Of a stretch of DNA of 64,000 bases, positions 16,898 to 25,914 are shown in pieces (position 1 is the first letter of the stretch; every line of letters starts with the position of its first letter). Both the position numbers and the translations under genes were made by a program. The stretch is from QYOJ01 sp043806735 (lineage in GTDB: Bacteria > Bacteroidota > Bacteroidia > Bacteroidales > FEN-979): the NCBI GenBank assembly GCA_043806735.1, contig JAZDGR010000178.1, positions 3,381-67,380 on the forward strand, given 5' to 3'. The notes beneath the pieces are model-generated. The model made no database searches. It was not told the origin of the DNA and was given only the letters and a program-made list of their open reading frames with translations.

Positions 16898-18842
16898 TCA
16901 TTGACCTGATTTACTAGTAAAATTGCCTCTGATCGTGAATACATAATTTCTTCCCGGCATTGGACGATTGGCAATAGATTGGTAATCCAGGTCAAATATA
17001 TTGTTTATTTCGAGTTGTAAAGATAGGATAAATTTATTCAATTGTATTTTTTTCCCCAAAAAAGATATTCGACATGTTATAACCAGGCATGTAAGTCAGG
17101 TTATCCTTTCCGGTATACCTTCTGCTGATGTAGTTGAAAATATAAGAAAAATAGAAGTTATTCCTTGAAAACCTAACGGATGCATTTGCTGTATTACGGG
17201 GAGTATATATCAGTTGTTTCCCAATAGATGCATCATCGGGGGTGAACTGTTTTTCATAAGTTGATTTGCAATAATTGTAGGTGAAATTCAGGTCAATTGA
17301 ACTTTTCCCAATAAGAATATTTGAATTGATCCCCGATTCTATTCCTCTTGAAAGGACTTCACTTATATTCTCCGGGATCCATATAGAGCTGCTGGTAGAG
17401 GAAGGAGACCAAACGATCATGTCTTTCAGAAAGATATAGTAACCGGTAATTTCCGCTTCAATGAAGAAAGTTTTGCCGTGGTTCAGCCAGTTCCAGGTAA
17501 TATCCCCTTCGGCGCTGTAACTGATCTCCGGAAGAAGGTTTGGATTTCCCCATGTATCCCAGTAAAGATCATTCAAAGAGGGGTACCTGTAATTCCGTGA
17601 AATGTTCCCGGAAAAGGAAACGTTGGTTTTTGCAAAGGGTTTGTATTCAACTCCAATGGCAGGAATAAATGGCATGAGGAGTCCATCTACAACTTCTTCC
17701 CTGGCGATGCATGACAGTGTAATTTTCTTTGATGGAGTAAAAATAATTTCCGCGAAACCTGCCAGGACAGATCTTCTTTTCTGACTGGAATAGGCATCGG
17801 AATTGACCCAATCGTAGGTATAATCGATGCCCGGTTTAATAAGCAGATTCGAAAATCCATTGTAGGTAATTCTGAACTGGTTGAGAAATGAATTATACTG
17901 ATGCTCTGCATTAATCAGGCTGTCATCAATGTATTGCATATATGCATCAACTACACCTGATCTCATGGAAATATTGAAAGTCCTGGCAACGTACTTGTAC
18001 TCCAACACACTTTTCAAAGATTTATCCTTCTGGGTTTCATTGTGTTGAGGATTAATATTTGTGTTCAACGGAGGGATATCCCGGTAAGAAAAGTTATACC
18101 AGATTCTGGCAATGATCATGTGACTATTCCTTACTTTCGCAAACAGATCCTCTGAAAAACCGTACTGAAGATATGAGCCGTTGATTAGTCGCATCACACT
18201 GTCGGCATAGTCGTTATAAAATGGGAAGTCATTTGCTCCTGCTCCGAAGTTTAATTTCGTGAGAGATTGAATTTTATTATTCCCAAGGGCAATAGTAAGA
18301 TCAGTCGATTTACTTTGAAAACTTCCAAATGTTTGGGCAAGGGTGATATTTGCACTGTTGGTCCAATCGGGGCTAGAAGTAAGGTTGATTATCCCTCCGA
18401 AAGCGCCGCTGGTTCGGGTGATCCCTGCTGCTCCATACAGGATCTCGATGCCGTCAAACTGTGAGACCGGAACCTGCGAAAGGTCGATCTGGCCCAACAT
18501 CGGAGAATTTATATTGATCCCGTTCCATTCCACTTGAGTATGATGCGCTGTCGTTCCCCTGAAAGATGGCGTAGCAAGGTTATTGTTCCCATAGGATTTT
18601 ACGAAAATGGTAGAATATTGAGAAAGAATGGTACTCAGGTTCGCTTCCATCCTGGGAATCAGAATGGTAGAGTCCATTCTCACCCGTTTAAATCCAATGT
18701 TATTGACCTGAAAACCCGCTTTAATTTCGACCTCTTGTAATCTGACAGTATCGTTTAATGTCTGGCTAATGGACTGATTACAAATAGCCAATAAAAAAAA
18801 TAGAACTGGGATCTCCGAACAATGTTTACCGATTCCCCTCAA
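16898..18842 (-). CDS. BtuB-like TonB-dependent receptor, C-terminus frameshifted
   Basis: Outer-membrane beta-barrel that imports a bound substrate with TonB energy. A signal peptide (ICNQSISQ) precedes a plug domain with VRLQEVEIKAG (TonB-box region), RMEANLSTILSQYS, VEWNGININSPMLGQIDLSQ and GAAGITRTSGAFGGIINL. The long reading frame stops at 17034 after FFGEKNTIE, but the next frame continues with LNKFILSLQLEINNIFDLDY and RPMPGRNYVFTIRGNF to a TGA at 16898-16900, which is the expected last barrel strands. One extra base in the run GGGGAAAAAAA (17057-17047) explains the shift. Size and plug match BtuB-type rather than SusC-type receptors. Confidence 0.85.
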
Positions 18843-18865
18843 TGTATATCCGGTTTCACAAGAAA

Positions 18866-19861
18866 CTATAATTTAATAACTTTGATGGCTGATGACATGC
18901 CATCCTCAAGCGTAAAATTAATAAAATAGATTCCTGCAGGATATTCACTCATGTCAACATCCAGCGATTTCTGAGAAACCTGATTCCTGATCAAGAGTGT
19001 GCCATAGGAATCAAAAAGAGCAAACTTTATAGGGGAGGACATAAGGTTTTGAAGGTGAAGGGTATGTCGGACAGGATTAGGATAAACAATGACAGGATTG
19101 GTATTATCCTGGTCATTAATGGTTATAGCGGATAGGTGAATAATTCCCACAGCATCCAGGTCCAATCCACAGGTATTGAATGGAGTTGGCCAGGGATCGT
19201 TGATAATATGACCCTGGCTATCAAAAGACTGGTATCCCGGGAGAATACAACCACCTACATCGATGATCCGTATTGAAGTAACTGTATTCAAATTGATCCC
19301 GGTACTGTCGGTAAGGTCAGACAGATCGAATGGTGTACCAAAAAAGACCCGGTATTTCCCTGCAAAATTGTGAATCTTGGTTGCATCAATTGTTCCGAAG
19401 GTTGGGACCTGCGGAGATTCAGGTGTCAGAGAGACAGCGGGAAAGCGAACAAAATGCTGACCGTCAGAACTCACTTCCACAAACCCAAGCTCCAGAAATG
19501 AATTATCGAACGCATTCTCAAACACAGCAAAATCAGGTCCCGGACCATTATAAACCTGTCCATTGAGTTGGAGTGTGGCTACTCCCCTATCCCCCAGACT
19601 TACCACAAAGTTATCGGGAGGCCCGGTTGCATCTGCAGCCATTCCATAGGATGCTTTGTTCGAGCCCTGATACATAACCGTAGTATCAACAAAATTCACA
19701 TATCCTCTTTCCACCGTACATTGAGATGCCCAGTCAATGAATGCGGTACTGTCCATATACATAGCCGTTGTTCCCGGTTGTCCGGCCGGAGGGGGAAACT
19801 GGCCCAGTGTGATTGAGCCAAATGCAACCTGTAAAACAAACAGAATAGATACTTTTCGCAT
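18866..19861 (-). CDS. secreted surface protein with type IX sorting domain
   Basis: 331 residues. Signal peptide, then a beta-rich domain with ADATGPPDNFVVSLGDRG, NGPGPDFAVFENAF, LGFVEVSSDGQHFVRFPA and a Cys pair (VGGCILPGYQ, NTCGLDLDAVG). This domain recurs in surface proteins placed next to BtuB-type receptors in several phyla. Residues about 255-331 are a type A Por-secretion sorting domain (YPNPVRHTLHLQNL ... AGIYFINFTLEDG), so it is exported across the outer membrane and anchored at the surface. Second gene of the operon, 23 bases before the receptor. Probable ligand-capture role (inference). Confidence 0.75.
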   Translation of the reverse strand: MRKVSILFVLQVAFGSITLGQFPPPAGQPGTTAMYMDSTAFIDWASQCTVERGYVNFVDTTVMYQGSNKASYGMAADATGPPDNFVVSLGDRGVATLQLNGQVYNGPGPDFAVFENAFDNSFLELGFVEVSSDGQHFVRFPAVSLTPESPQVPTFGTIDATKIHNFAGKYRVFFGTPFDLSDLTDSTGINLNTVTSIRIIDVGGCILPGYQSFDSQGHIINDPWPTPFNTCGLDLDAVGIIHLSAITINDQDNTNPVIVYPNPVRHTLHLQNLMSSPIKFALFDSYGTLLIRNQVSQKSLDVDMSEYPAGIYFINFTLEDGMSSAIKVIKL

Positions 19862-19891
19862 AAATTCAAGCCAATTTAAAAGAAAAAACCG

Positions 19892-21226
19892 TTATTTCTT
19901 GATAAACTTGGCAGAGAGTGATTTACTACCCGCTTTGGCAGTCAGGAAATACAAGCCCGAAGGGAAATCAGAGCAGTTGATCCAGGTCCCTTTCCGGATA
20001 TCTCCCGGAAATTCTTTGTAAATCGTTCTTCCCGTAATATCCATGATGGCAATCTCGCTAACCTGAGCATCACCGGTGTATTTCACGCGGAGACTATTTT
20101 CAACAGGGTTAGGATAAAGTGCAAGGTATCCTTCCCCTGAAGTCGGCTCATCAATATTCACAGGGGTCCTGTAATCAATGCCAATGGCATCTGTATTAAA
20201 CCCAGTGATAAAGGATGTGACAGAATCGCCAAGAGTGGTTCCCACAACATCGATTCCAAAACTGATCCGGTTCCCGACGTTGGTGTATAACAAATCATTT
20301 ACATAATCGGCATCGTAAGAGGTATAATAAATGTGGTTGACAGAACCAGGATCAGGAAAAATGGTCGTATCTGCAATTTGCTTGGTTTCCATGTTAAATG
20401 AACCGATGCCGTTGTTTAAAGTCAGGTAGAGCATAGGTTCAATCACCCCACTGTTCTTCAAACCGGATCCATTCCCTACTCGCAGGTTTAGAATATAATT
20501 TGTATAGGTAAGAGAATAGGTACTATAAGCTGTGACGCTGCCTACATCAGGATTACCATAGGGTGTTTCATTCACGGAGAAAAACACTCCACCGTAATTA
20601 TAGAGGTCACTGATTCCCACTGCATTTGGACCGAAATTAATTTCCCTTGAAAGGGTCCAGGTATTAAAGTTAATCACGGCGAGCTTCCCTTCGGAGCTCA
20701 GGTATCCTCCATTTACTGCCACATAGACTGAATCTTTCGTATCGAGAATTCCCTTGCAATCCCCAGAGATGTTCTGGATTCGTGCAATCAGAGCAAGATC
20801 TTCTGCATTCAGGACTTCCACGAAGAACCGGACGACGGGGAATTGTTTTGATACAATCAGCCTGTTGTTGAAAACATGTAACCGGCTCAAGCCAGAATCG
20901 GCAACTGAACCTAACCGTTGCAGGGTGTTGGCGTCATACATCACGATGCTATCCTGTGCGGCAACGTAAATACGCTGATTCGCTATAACCACATCCTGAA
21001 CTGATTGGGTCTTGATTACGTCAAAAACCGAAGTGGATCCGGTGGAAGGGTCATATGTTTGCACGGTTACATAATCAATGAAAGGCGGCGTTGCTTCGTA
21101 TTGGTTTCCGTTTGCAACAATTACCTGTTCAACCCATTCAGATTTCTGGGAGTAACTAAATAATGGCAGGATAGACAAGACCACCACGCATGTCAAGAGA
21201 AAGTTTACTTTTTTGATATATATCAT
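19892..21226 (-). CDS. secreted beta-propeller protein with type IX sorting domain
   Basis: 444 residues; first gene of the operon. A signal peptide (LSILPLFSYSQ) precedes repeated propeller blades (FDVIKTQSVQDVVIANQRIY, DSIVMYDANTLQRLGSV, EGKLAVINFNTWTLSREINF, GVIEPMLYLTLNNG) similar to DUF5074 proteins, and a C-terminal type A sorting domain (LYPNPVENSLRVKY ... PSGLYFLTAKAGSKS). It therefore resembles a BtuG-like binder carried by the type IX system instead of a lipid anchor. Together with the lipoprotein at 15734 the operon has two propellers for one receptor. Confidence 0.72.
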   Translation of the reverse strand: MIYIKKVNFLLTCVVVLSILPLFSYSQKSEWVEQVIVANGNQYEATPPFIDYVTVQTYDPSTGSTSVFDVIKTQSVQDVVIANQRIYVAAQDSIVMYDANTLQRLGSVADSGLSRLHVFNNRLIVSKQFPVVRFFVEVLNAEDLALIARIQNISGDCKGILDTKDSVYVAVNGGYLSSEGKLAVINFNTWTLSREINFGPNAVGISDLYNYGGVFFSVNETPYGNPDVGSVTAYSTYSLTYTNYILNLRVGNGSGLKNSGVIEPMLYLTLNNGIGSFNMETKQIADTTIFPDPGSVNHIYYTSYDADYVNDLLYTNVGNRISFGIDVVGTTLGDSVTSFITGFNTDAIGIDYRTPVNIDEPTSGEGYLALYPNPVENSLRVKYTGDAQVSEIAIMDITGRTIYKEFPGDIRKGTWINCSDFPSGLYFLTAKAGSKSLSAKFIKK

Positions 21227-21277
21227 TTATTTGTTAATCAAAGGATTAAATTCTCAATTCTTTGTAATGATAGTCAA

Positions 21278-21285
21278 CAAAGATA
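21278..21285 (-). promoter_or_regulatory. -7 box of the surface-uptake operon
   Basis: On the minus strand TATCTTTG matches TAnnTTTG. The leader to the start codon at 21226 would be about 45 nt, too short for a cobalamin riboswitch. Gaps within the operon are 30, 23, 21 and 9 bases. Confidence 0.45.
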
Positions 21286-21298
21286 AACATTTTTCCGA

Positions 21299-21328
21299 TT
21301 TGTATTCCGTTTATTTTTTATAAATTTA
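21299..21328 (+). promoter_or_regulatory. promoter of the small lipoprotein gene
   Basis: TTTG (21299-21302), an 18-base gap and TAAATTTA (21321-21328, one mismatch) lie 19 bases before the ATG at 21348. Confidence 0.4.
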
Positions 21329-21347
21329 CCATCCAAATCCACGGCCA

Positions 21348-21566
21348 ATGAGTAGCCTTCTAAAAGCCCTCCTTTTCTTTCTGGTACTCAGTATTTCATT
21401 GCCGGTTTACACTTCTTGCTCAGGTTCCAGAAAAAACGTGTGCAGCGCAAACAGCACATCCAAGAAAAGAACGCTGAAAAAGAACCGGAGTAATTATGGT
21501 CTGAAATACGGGGTTAAAACAAGCCCGACAAATAAGAATTATGTGATCAGAAACCGGAATAAATAA
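21348..21566 (+). CDS. small basic lipoprotein
   Basis: 72 residues. The N-terminus (LFFLVLSISLPVYTSCSGSR) is a signal peptide with a lipobox ending at Cys 24. The mature part is short and very basic (SKKRTLKKNRSNYGLKYG) with a second Cys. Small lipoproteins of this layout are frequent in Bacteroidetes and usually lack an assigned function. Supported by a plausible promoter and by ending exactly where the next minus-strand gene ends. Confidence 0.6.
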   Translation: MSSLLKALLFFLVLSISLPVYTSCSGSRKNVCSANSTSKKRTLKKNRSNYGLKYGVKTSPTNKNYVIRNRNK

Positions 21567-22343
21567 CTATTTTGCGACTCCATTTTTGTATTTTGTCACT
21601 TTTACAACCTTCCCGGTTTCATCATATTCAGTCCAAGATCCGTCCTTGATCCCGTTCACATAAAATCCGGTAATTTTCAATTTCCCATTCCGGTAATATT
21701 CTTTGTAATTGCCTTCCAGATTGTTATTAACATAGTTGGAAACGGATGAAGTTGTATCGTTATCGTAGAAATTCCTTTGCGATCCTTCAAATTGCCCGTT
21801 CTGGTAGTTATATATCGCTATCAAACGTCCATCCCGACTGAACCATCTTGATGGGCCATGCTTCTGATTGTTCAGGTAAAAGGCCTCTTCCTGTATTTTT
21901 CCGTTATCATAATAACTGCGATATAACCCGTCAAGCATACCATCACGGAATCGTTGTTCTTTTAAAAGCTGGGAGCTGAACGGGCTATAATTAAAGACTA
22001 ACCCATCCAACTTATTGTTTTTATAATGCTCCACGTTTGTGATTTTCCCTTTTTTATCGAATTGCAACGTGAGTCCTGCCTGTTGTCCGTTGCTGAACGT
22101 CTCCACTTTAAAGATCATGTTGTCAGAAAGGTAAGTTTCCCAGATTCCATCCTTCAACCCATTTGCGTAGTTTCCCATATAGGTAAATTCCCCGCTTCGC
22201 TCGACCCAATAACCCATTTTGAGCCCTCGCTCGTTTAGCTGATTTGTAAGTTCTCTTCCTCCTGCAGGATTTTTGACCTGAGAAAAGCTGGTATAGGAGA
22301 ACAGCAGGCACGAAATAAATGCCAAATTGAAGATGATTTTCAT
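21567..22343 (-). CDS. MORN-repeat (YwqK-like) secreted protein
   Basis: 258 residues from the ATG at 22343, which opens a signal peptide (FISCLLFSYTSFSQ). An upstream in-frame ATG at 22451 is rejected because it lies inside rimO. The body is a series of about eight MORN_2 repeats of the form YxNGKLDGxxxxYYxNGK, for example NYANGLKDGIWETYL, HYKNNKLDGLVFNY and FYVNGIKDGSWTEYDE. Databases often label such proteins YwqK-family antitoxin, but there is no toxin partner here and the signal peptide argues for an envelope role. It follows rimO by 40 bases on the same strand. Confidence 0.8.
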   Translation of the reverse strand: MKIIFNLAFISCLLFSYTSFSQVKNPAGGRELTNQLNERGLKMGYWVERSGEFTYMGNYANGLKDGIWETYLSDNMIFKVETFSNGQQAGLTLQFDKKGKITNVEHYKNNKLDGLVFNYSPFSSQLLKEQRFRDGMLDGLYRSYYDNGKIQEEAFYLNNQKHGPSRWFSRDGRLIAIYNYQNGQFEGSQRNFYDNDTTSSVSNYVNNNLEGNYKEYYRNGKLKITGFYVNGIKDGSWTEYDETGKVVKVTKYKNGVAK

Positions 22344-22383
22344 ACTAAAGATTTTTGAGGCAAAGGTAACAATAGGATAGAAA

Positions 22384-23694
22384 TTATAAAGCAACTTCCC
22401 CGTGCAAGTCAAAGTATCCCGCTTCACAGATCTTCGCATAGCAGAATTCACCGGGGTTTAGGGTTTCCCCCCGGTTGTGGATCACTATCTCCTGGTCTAC
22501 CTCGGGTGAATCAGCTTCGGTTCGTCCAATCCAATACTCCTCTTCTTTCGCATCGATAATGACTTTCATGATCTGTCCTATTTTACTCTGGTTTAATTGG
22601 AGTGAGATCTCCTCCTGGATCTTCATCAGCGTTGCAAGACGCTTCTGCTTAATGTGACTGGGAATATTGTCCTTTCCCAGGGCAGCTGCGGTTCCCTCCT
22701 CATTTGAATAGGCAAATGCACCTAGCCTATCAAAGCGGGATTCCTTAATAAACTTACAGAGGTCTTCAAAATCCTGTTCCGTTTCTCCGGGATATCCTGT
22801 GATGAAGGTTGTCCGAATGGCGATACCGGGAACTCTAGACCGGATGGTCTCTATCAACGCCTTGGTTTTATCTCCGTTCATCCCGCGCTTCATGGATCTG
22901 AGAATGTGGCTACTGATATGCTGAAGCGGAATATCAATATAGTTACAAATGTTGGGAACATCTTTCATCACCTCCAGGACTTCTATTGGAAAAGCATGTG
23001 GGTAGGTATAATGAAGCCTGATCCATTCAACCCCTTTCACGTTTGATAGTCTGCGCAAAAGTTCTGCCAGTTTTCTCCGCCCATAAATATCGACTCCGTA
23101 GAAGGTGGTATCCTGAGAAATGACAAGAAGTTCCTTAACACCTTTTGCAGCCAGCATCGAGGTTTCCCTGATGACCTCATCCATGGGTTTGGACCTATGA
23201 GGTCCCCGGATCATTGGAATAGCACAAAAGGAACATCTCCTGTCACACCCCTCGGCGATTTTCAGGTAAGCATAATGGCCCGGGGAAGTCAAATGCCTTT
23301 CCCCCAAAAGGTTTTGGCAATATTCTCCTCCCAGATCACTGAGTATTTTCTGAAGTTCGTGAACCCCGTAAATTCCATCGGCTTCCGGAATTTCCTGTTT
23401 CAGTTCTGCCCGGTAGCGTTCAGTCAGGCAGCCCATGAGGAGAAGCCTATGAATTTTCCCAGCTTTTTTTGCCGCAACGAAATGAAGGATAACGTCGATT
23501 GATTCCTTTTTTGCATCTCCGATGAAGCCACAGGTATTGATTATGACCGAATCCAGATTTGTTTCACTCTCCGGCTCAAAAACAACATCGAACTGACTGA
23601 ATTCCAGTTGTTTCATGAGCACCTCCGTGTCGACCAGGTTTTTGGCGCATCCCAGTGACACCATCCCGATTTTCTTCTTGCGCCGCGTATTCAC
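22384..23694 (-). CDS. rimO: ribosomal protein S12 methylthiotransferase RimO
   Basis: Radical SAM enzyme that adds a methylthio group to Asp 88/89 of ribosomal protein S12. 436 residues: an N-terminal UPF0004 domain with three cluster cysteines (VSLGCAKNLVDTE, INTCGFIGDAK, LMGCLTERY), a radical SAM core with the CxxxCxxC motif in CDRRCSFCAIP (about 147-157), and a C-terminal TRAM domain (about 370-436). The SLGCAKN opening and IRGPHRS after the cluster motif are typical of RimO rather than MiaB. Follows ftsY by 6 bases. Confidence 0.97.
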   Translation of the reverse strand: MNTRRKKKIGMVSLGCAKNLVDTEVLMKQLEFSQFDVVFEPESETNLDSVIINTCGFIGDAKKESIDVILHFVAAKKAGKIHRLLLMGCLTERYRAELKQEIPEADGIYGVHELQKILSDLGGEYCQNLLGERHLTSPGHYAYLKIAEGCDRRCSFCAIPMIRGPHRSKPMDEVIRETSMLAAKGVKELLVISQDTTFYGVDIYGRRKLAELLRRLSNVKGVEWIRLHYTYPHAFPIEVLEVMKDVPNICNYIDIPLQHISSHILRSMKRGMNGDKTKALIETIRSRVPGIAIRTTFITGYPGETEQDFEDLCKFIKESRFDRLGAFAYSNEEGTAAALGKDNIPSHIKQKRLATLMKIQEEISLQLNQSKIGQIMKVIIDAKEEEYWIGRTEADSPEVDQEIVIHNRGETLNPGEFCYAKICEAGYFDLHGEVAL

Positions 23695-23700
23695 AAATGG

Positions 23701-24657
23701 TTAGTTGAAAAGGCTATCGACGAACTCAATGCGGTTAAAAAGTTGAAGATCTTCCATTTTTTCTCCGATGCCGATATATTTTACAGGAATTTTGAACTGG
23801 TCGGAAATTCCAAGAACAACACCTCCTTTGGCTGTTCCATCCAGTTTTGTCAGGGCCAAAGCATTTACCTCCGTTGCTGAGATAAACTGTCTAGCCTGTT
23901 CAAAAGCATTTTGTCCGGTTGATGCGTCCAGGATCAAGAGAACTTCATGCGGACCTTCCGGAACAAGTTTTTGGATCACTTTCCTGATTTTGGAGAGTTC
24001 ATTCATCAGGTTGACTTTGTTGTGCAACCGTCCGGCCGTGTCAATAATCACTATATCCATTCCCTTAGCAATGGCTGACTTTACACAATCAAACGCCACT
24101 GAGGCAGGATCTGTCCCCATTCCATGCATTATGACAGGTACCCCTACCCGATCAGCCCAAATGGTCAACTGATCTATTGCGGCAGCACGGAATGTATCTG
24201 CAGCTCCAAGGATCACGGTTTTTCCAGCTTGCCTGAACTGCCAGGCAAGTTTCCCTATGGTTGTCGTTTTCCCGACGCCATTCACACCGACTACCAGGAT
24301 GACATAGGGCTTTTTTTGATCCGACGGGAAAAATCCGTTACTCTCTTTCGGGTTGGTTTCCTGAAGAAGTGCGACGATTTCTTCTTTCAGGATCTGGTTC
24401 AACTCATTTGTCCCCAGATATTTATCGGAAGCAACCCGTTTTTGAATCCGGTCAATAATCCGCAACGTAGTCTCGACACCAACATCCGAAGAAACGAGCA
24501 CTTCTTCGAGGTTATCCAGCACTTCATCATCCACTTTTGATTTGCCGATAACCGCTTTGGAAATTTTAGAAAACAGCGAAGCTTTTGTCTTTTCGAGGCC
24601 CTTGTCAAGGTTCTCTTTTTTTTCTCCGGAAAAGATCTTTTTCGTCGAGAGAAACAT
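23701..24657 (-). CDS. ftsY: signal recognition particle receptor FtsY
   Basis: SRP-receptor GTPase that docks ribosome-SRP complexes at the inner membrane. 318 residues from the ATG at 24657 (MFLSTKKIFSGEKKENLDKG); the longer frame to 24807 would run through the DUF4295 gene and is rejected. NG domain: G1 GVNGVGKTTTIGKLA, DTFRAAAIDQL, G3 DTAGRLHNKVNLMNEL, G4 TKLDGTAKGG and the closing GIGEKMEDLQLF. As usual in this phylum the acidic A domain is very short. Part of the rpmG / DUF4295 / ftsY / rimO unit, with 4-13 base gaps. Confidence 0.97.
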   Translation of the reverse strand: MFLSTKKIFSGEKKENLDKGLEKTKASLFSKISKAVIGKSKVDDEVLDNLEEVLVSSDVGVETTLRIIDRIQKRVASDKYLGTNELNQILKEEIVALLQETNPKESNGFFPSDQKKPYVILVVGVNGVGKTTTIGKLAWQFRQAGKTVILGAADTFRAAAIDQLTIWADRVGVPVIMHGMGTDPASVAFDCVKSAIAKGMDIVIIDTAGRLHNKVNLMNELSKIRKVIQKLVPEGPHEVLLILDASTGQNAFEQARQFISATEVNALALTKLDGTAKGGVVLGISDQFKIPVKYIGIGEKMEDLQLFNRIEFVDSLFN

Positions 24658-24661
24658 CCAA

Positions 24662-24823
24662 TTAATTCTCTTTCCCTGCCAGATAATCTTTGATTTTATC
24701 ATTGGCAACCATTGACGCTTTGAACGAATAGGCACCAGTTTTGGGAGATTTAACCATTTTGATAACCTTGGTGATATCCTTTGAAGTGGCTCCTTTAAAT
24801 GTTGCAACTACTTTCTTTGCCAT
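24662..24823 (-). CDS. DUF4295 family small protein
   Basis: 53 residues, too short to be listed by many ORF finders: it opens MAKKVVATFKGATSKDITK and ends YLAGKEN. Lysine-rich, no signal peptide. The family is almost restricted to Bacteroidetes and sits between rpmG and ftsY, as here (13 bases after rpmG, 4 before ftsY), which suggests a ribosome-associated role; that is inference from context only. Confidence 0.88.
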   Translation of the reverse strand: MAKKVVATFKGATSKDITKVIKMVKSPKTGAYSFKASMVANDKIKDYLAGKEN

Positions 24824-24836
24824 GACCTATTGTGTA

Positions 24837-25025
24837 TTATTTAATTTCTTTGTGAACCGTCACTTTTTTGAGGTACGGGTTGTACTTTTTAATTTCCAGC
24901 CGTTCGGGTGTGTTTTTCTTATTTTTTGTGGTGATGTACCTCGACATGCCAGGAACGCTGCTGTTTTTCTGTTCGGTACACTCCAGAATCACCTGAATCC
25001 GCTGATCTTTACTCTTTTTTGCCAT
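24837..25025 (-). CDS. rpmG: 50S ribosomal protein L33
   Basis: Small basic protein of the large ribosomal subunit near the E site. 62 residues, with IQVILECTEQ, RYITTKNKKNTPERLEIKKY and NPYLKKVTVHKEIK all matching the L33 family. Only one cysteine remains, so this is the zinc-free (C-minus) form. First gene of the rpmG / DUF4295 / ftsY / rimO unit; rpmB (L28), which often precedes rpmG, is absent here because the divergent decarboxylase gene starts 108 bases away. Confidence 0.96.
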   Translation of the reverse strand: MAKKSKDQRIQVILECTEQKNSSVPGMSRYITTKNKKNTPERLEIKKYNPYLKKVTVHKEIK

Positions 25026-25053
25026 TGTTACTTCCTCACTATTTTTAGGCGTG

Positions 25054-25084
25054 CAAAATTAAAAATTTTCCGGATAACTTCAAA
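25054..25084 (-). promoter_or_regulatory. consensus promoter of the rpmG operon
   Basis: On the minus strand TTTG (25084-25081), exactly 19 bases, then TAATTTTG (25061-25054): the best match to the Bacteroidetes consensus in the window, as expected for a ribosomal gene. Leader about 20 nt. Confidence 0.75.
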
Positions 25085-25133
25085 AGAATCCTTAAAAATC
25101 TTTATTTTAGAAGGCCAGACCTATTTATATCTT

Positions 25134-25910
25134 ATGATCCTTACAGAAATCTTTGACAACATCGGGATTTTATCACTGAATCATCCTGAGAAACTGAACG
25201 CAATCTCGCATTCCCTAGTGAGGGAGTTTGCCGAGAGCCTGGAAACATTCCGGAAAAAGCAGATCAAAGTTGTCATCATCAAAGCCGAACCAAACAAAAG
25301 CAATGTTTGGTCGGCCGGACATGATGTGGCCGAGTTGCCTCTAGACCATGGTGATCCATTGGATTATTTTGATCAGCTTGAGGTCCTTCTCCGAGCCATC
25401 CAGCGATATCCCGGTCCGGTCATTGCCCAGGTCCATGGCAGTGTATGGGGTGGAGCTTGTGATCTGATTATGACCTGTGACATTGTTATCGGGGATCCTA
25501 CCTGCACTTTTGCGATCACGCCTGCCAAAATTGGATTACCTTACAACGCCTCCGGAATTGCTCATTTTCTGAGCAGATTAGGCATCAATCAAGCCAAGGA
25601 GATGTTTTTTACCGCGCAACCAATCAATGCTGAGCTTTCAGATAAATGGGGCATTGTAAACCATGTAGTTCCTGAGGAACAGCTGGAGGTATTTGTACTG
25701 GAAATGGCCAGGAGAATGACTTCACTTTCTTCTCAGGCGATCGCAGTTATCAAAGAGCAATTTCGGATTCTAGCCGGGACTCAGGCTATCAGTGCGGAGG
25801 TTTTTGAACGGATTGAAGGATTACGAAAGAAAGTTTGGGAAAGCGGGGATTACACTGAAGGCATCAGGGCATTTTTAGAAAAAAGAAAGCCCGAATTCAA
25901 AGGGGATTAG
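25134..25910 (+). CDS. scpB: methylmalonyl-CoA decarboxylase (crotonase fold)
   Basis: Converts (R)-methylmalonyl-CoA to propionyl-CoA and CO2, usually in a succinate-to-propionate route. 258 residues from the ATG at 25134. It matches E. coli ScpB/YgfG closely in diagnostic places: SAGHDVAELP, GSVWGGACDLIMTCD, TPAKIGLPYNASGI (including the catalytic Tyr of PYN), FTAQPINAE and the end FLEKRKPEFKG. Ordinary enoyl-CoA hydratases lack this combination. The recombinase gene starts 4 bases after its stop. The methylmalonyl-CoA mutase partner is not in the window. Confidence 0.85.
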   Translation: MILTEIFDNIGILSLNHPEKLNAISHSLVREFAESLETFRKKQIKVVIIKAEPNKSNVWSAGHDVAELPLDHGDPLDYFDQLEVLLRAIQRYPGPVIAQVHGSVWGGACDLIMTCDIVIGDPTCTFAITPAKIGLPYNASGIAHFLSRLGINQAKEMFFTAQPINAELSDKWGIVNHVVPEEQLEVFVLEMARRMTSLSSQAIAVIKEQFRILAGTQAISAEVFERIEGLRKKVWESGDYTEGIRAFLEKRKPEFKGD

Positions 25911-25914
25911 ACAT

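Noticed and set aside
21227..21347. Cobalamin riboswitch before the BtuB-like operon
   Set aside because: The leader after the promoter is about 45 nt, too short, and no B12 box is present.
21567..22343. Antitoxin of a toxin-antitoxin pair
   Set aside because: YwqK-type label only; MORN repeats, a signal peptide and no toxin gene alongside.
22344..22451. Upstream start of the MORN-repeat protein
   Set aside because: Would overlap rimO and hide a good signal peptide that begins at 22343.
24658..24807. Longer FtsY N-terminus
   Set aside because: This segment is antisense-frame reading of the DUF4295 gene, which has its own start and strong family match.
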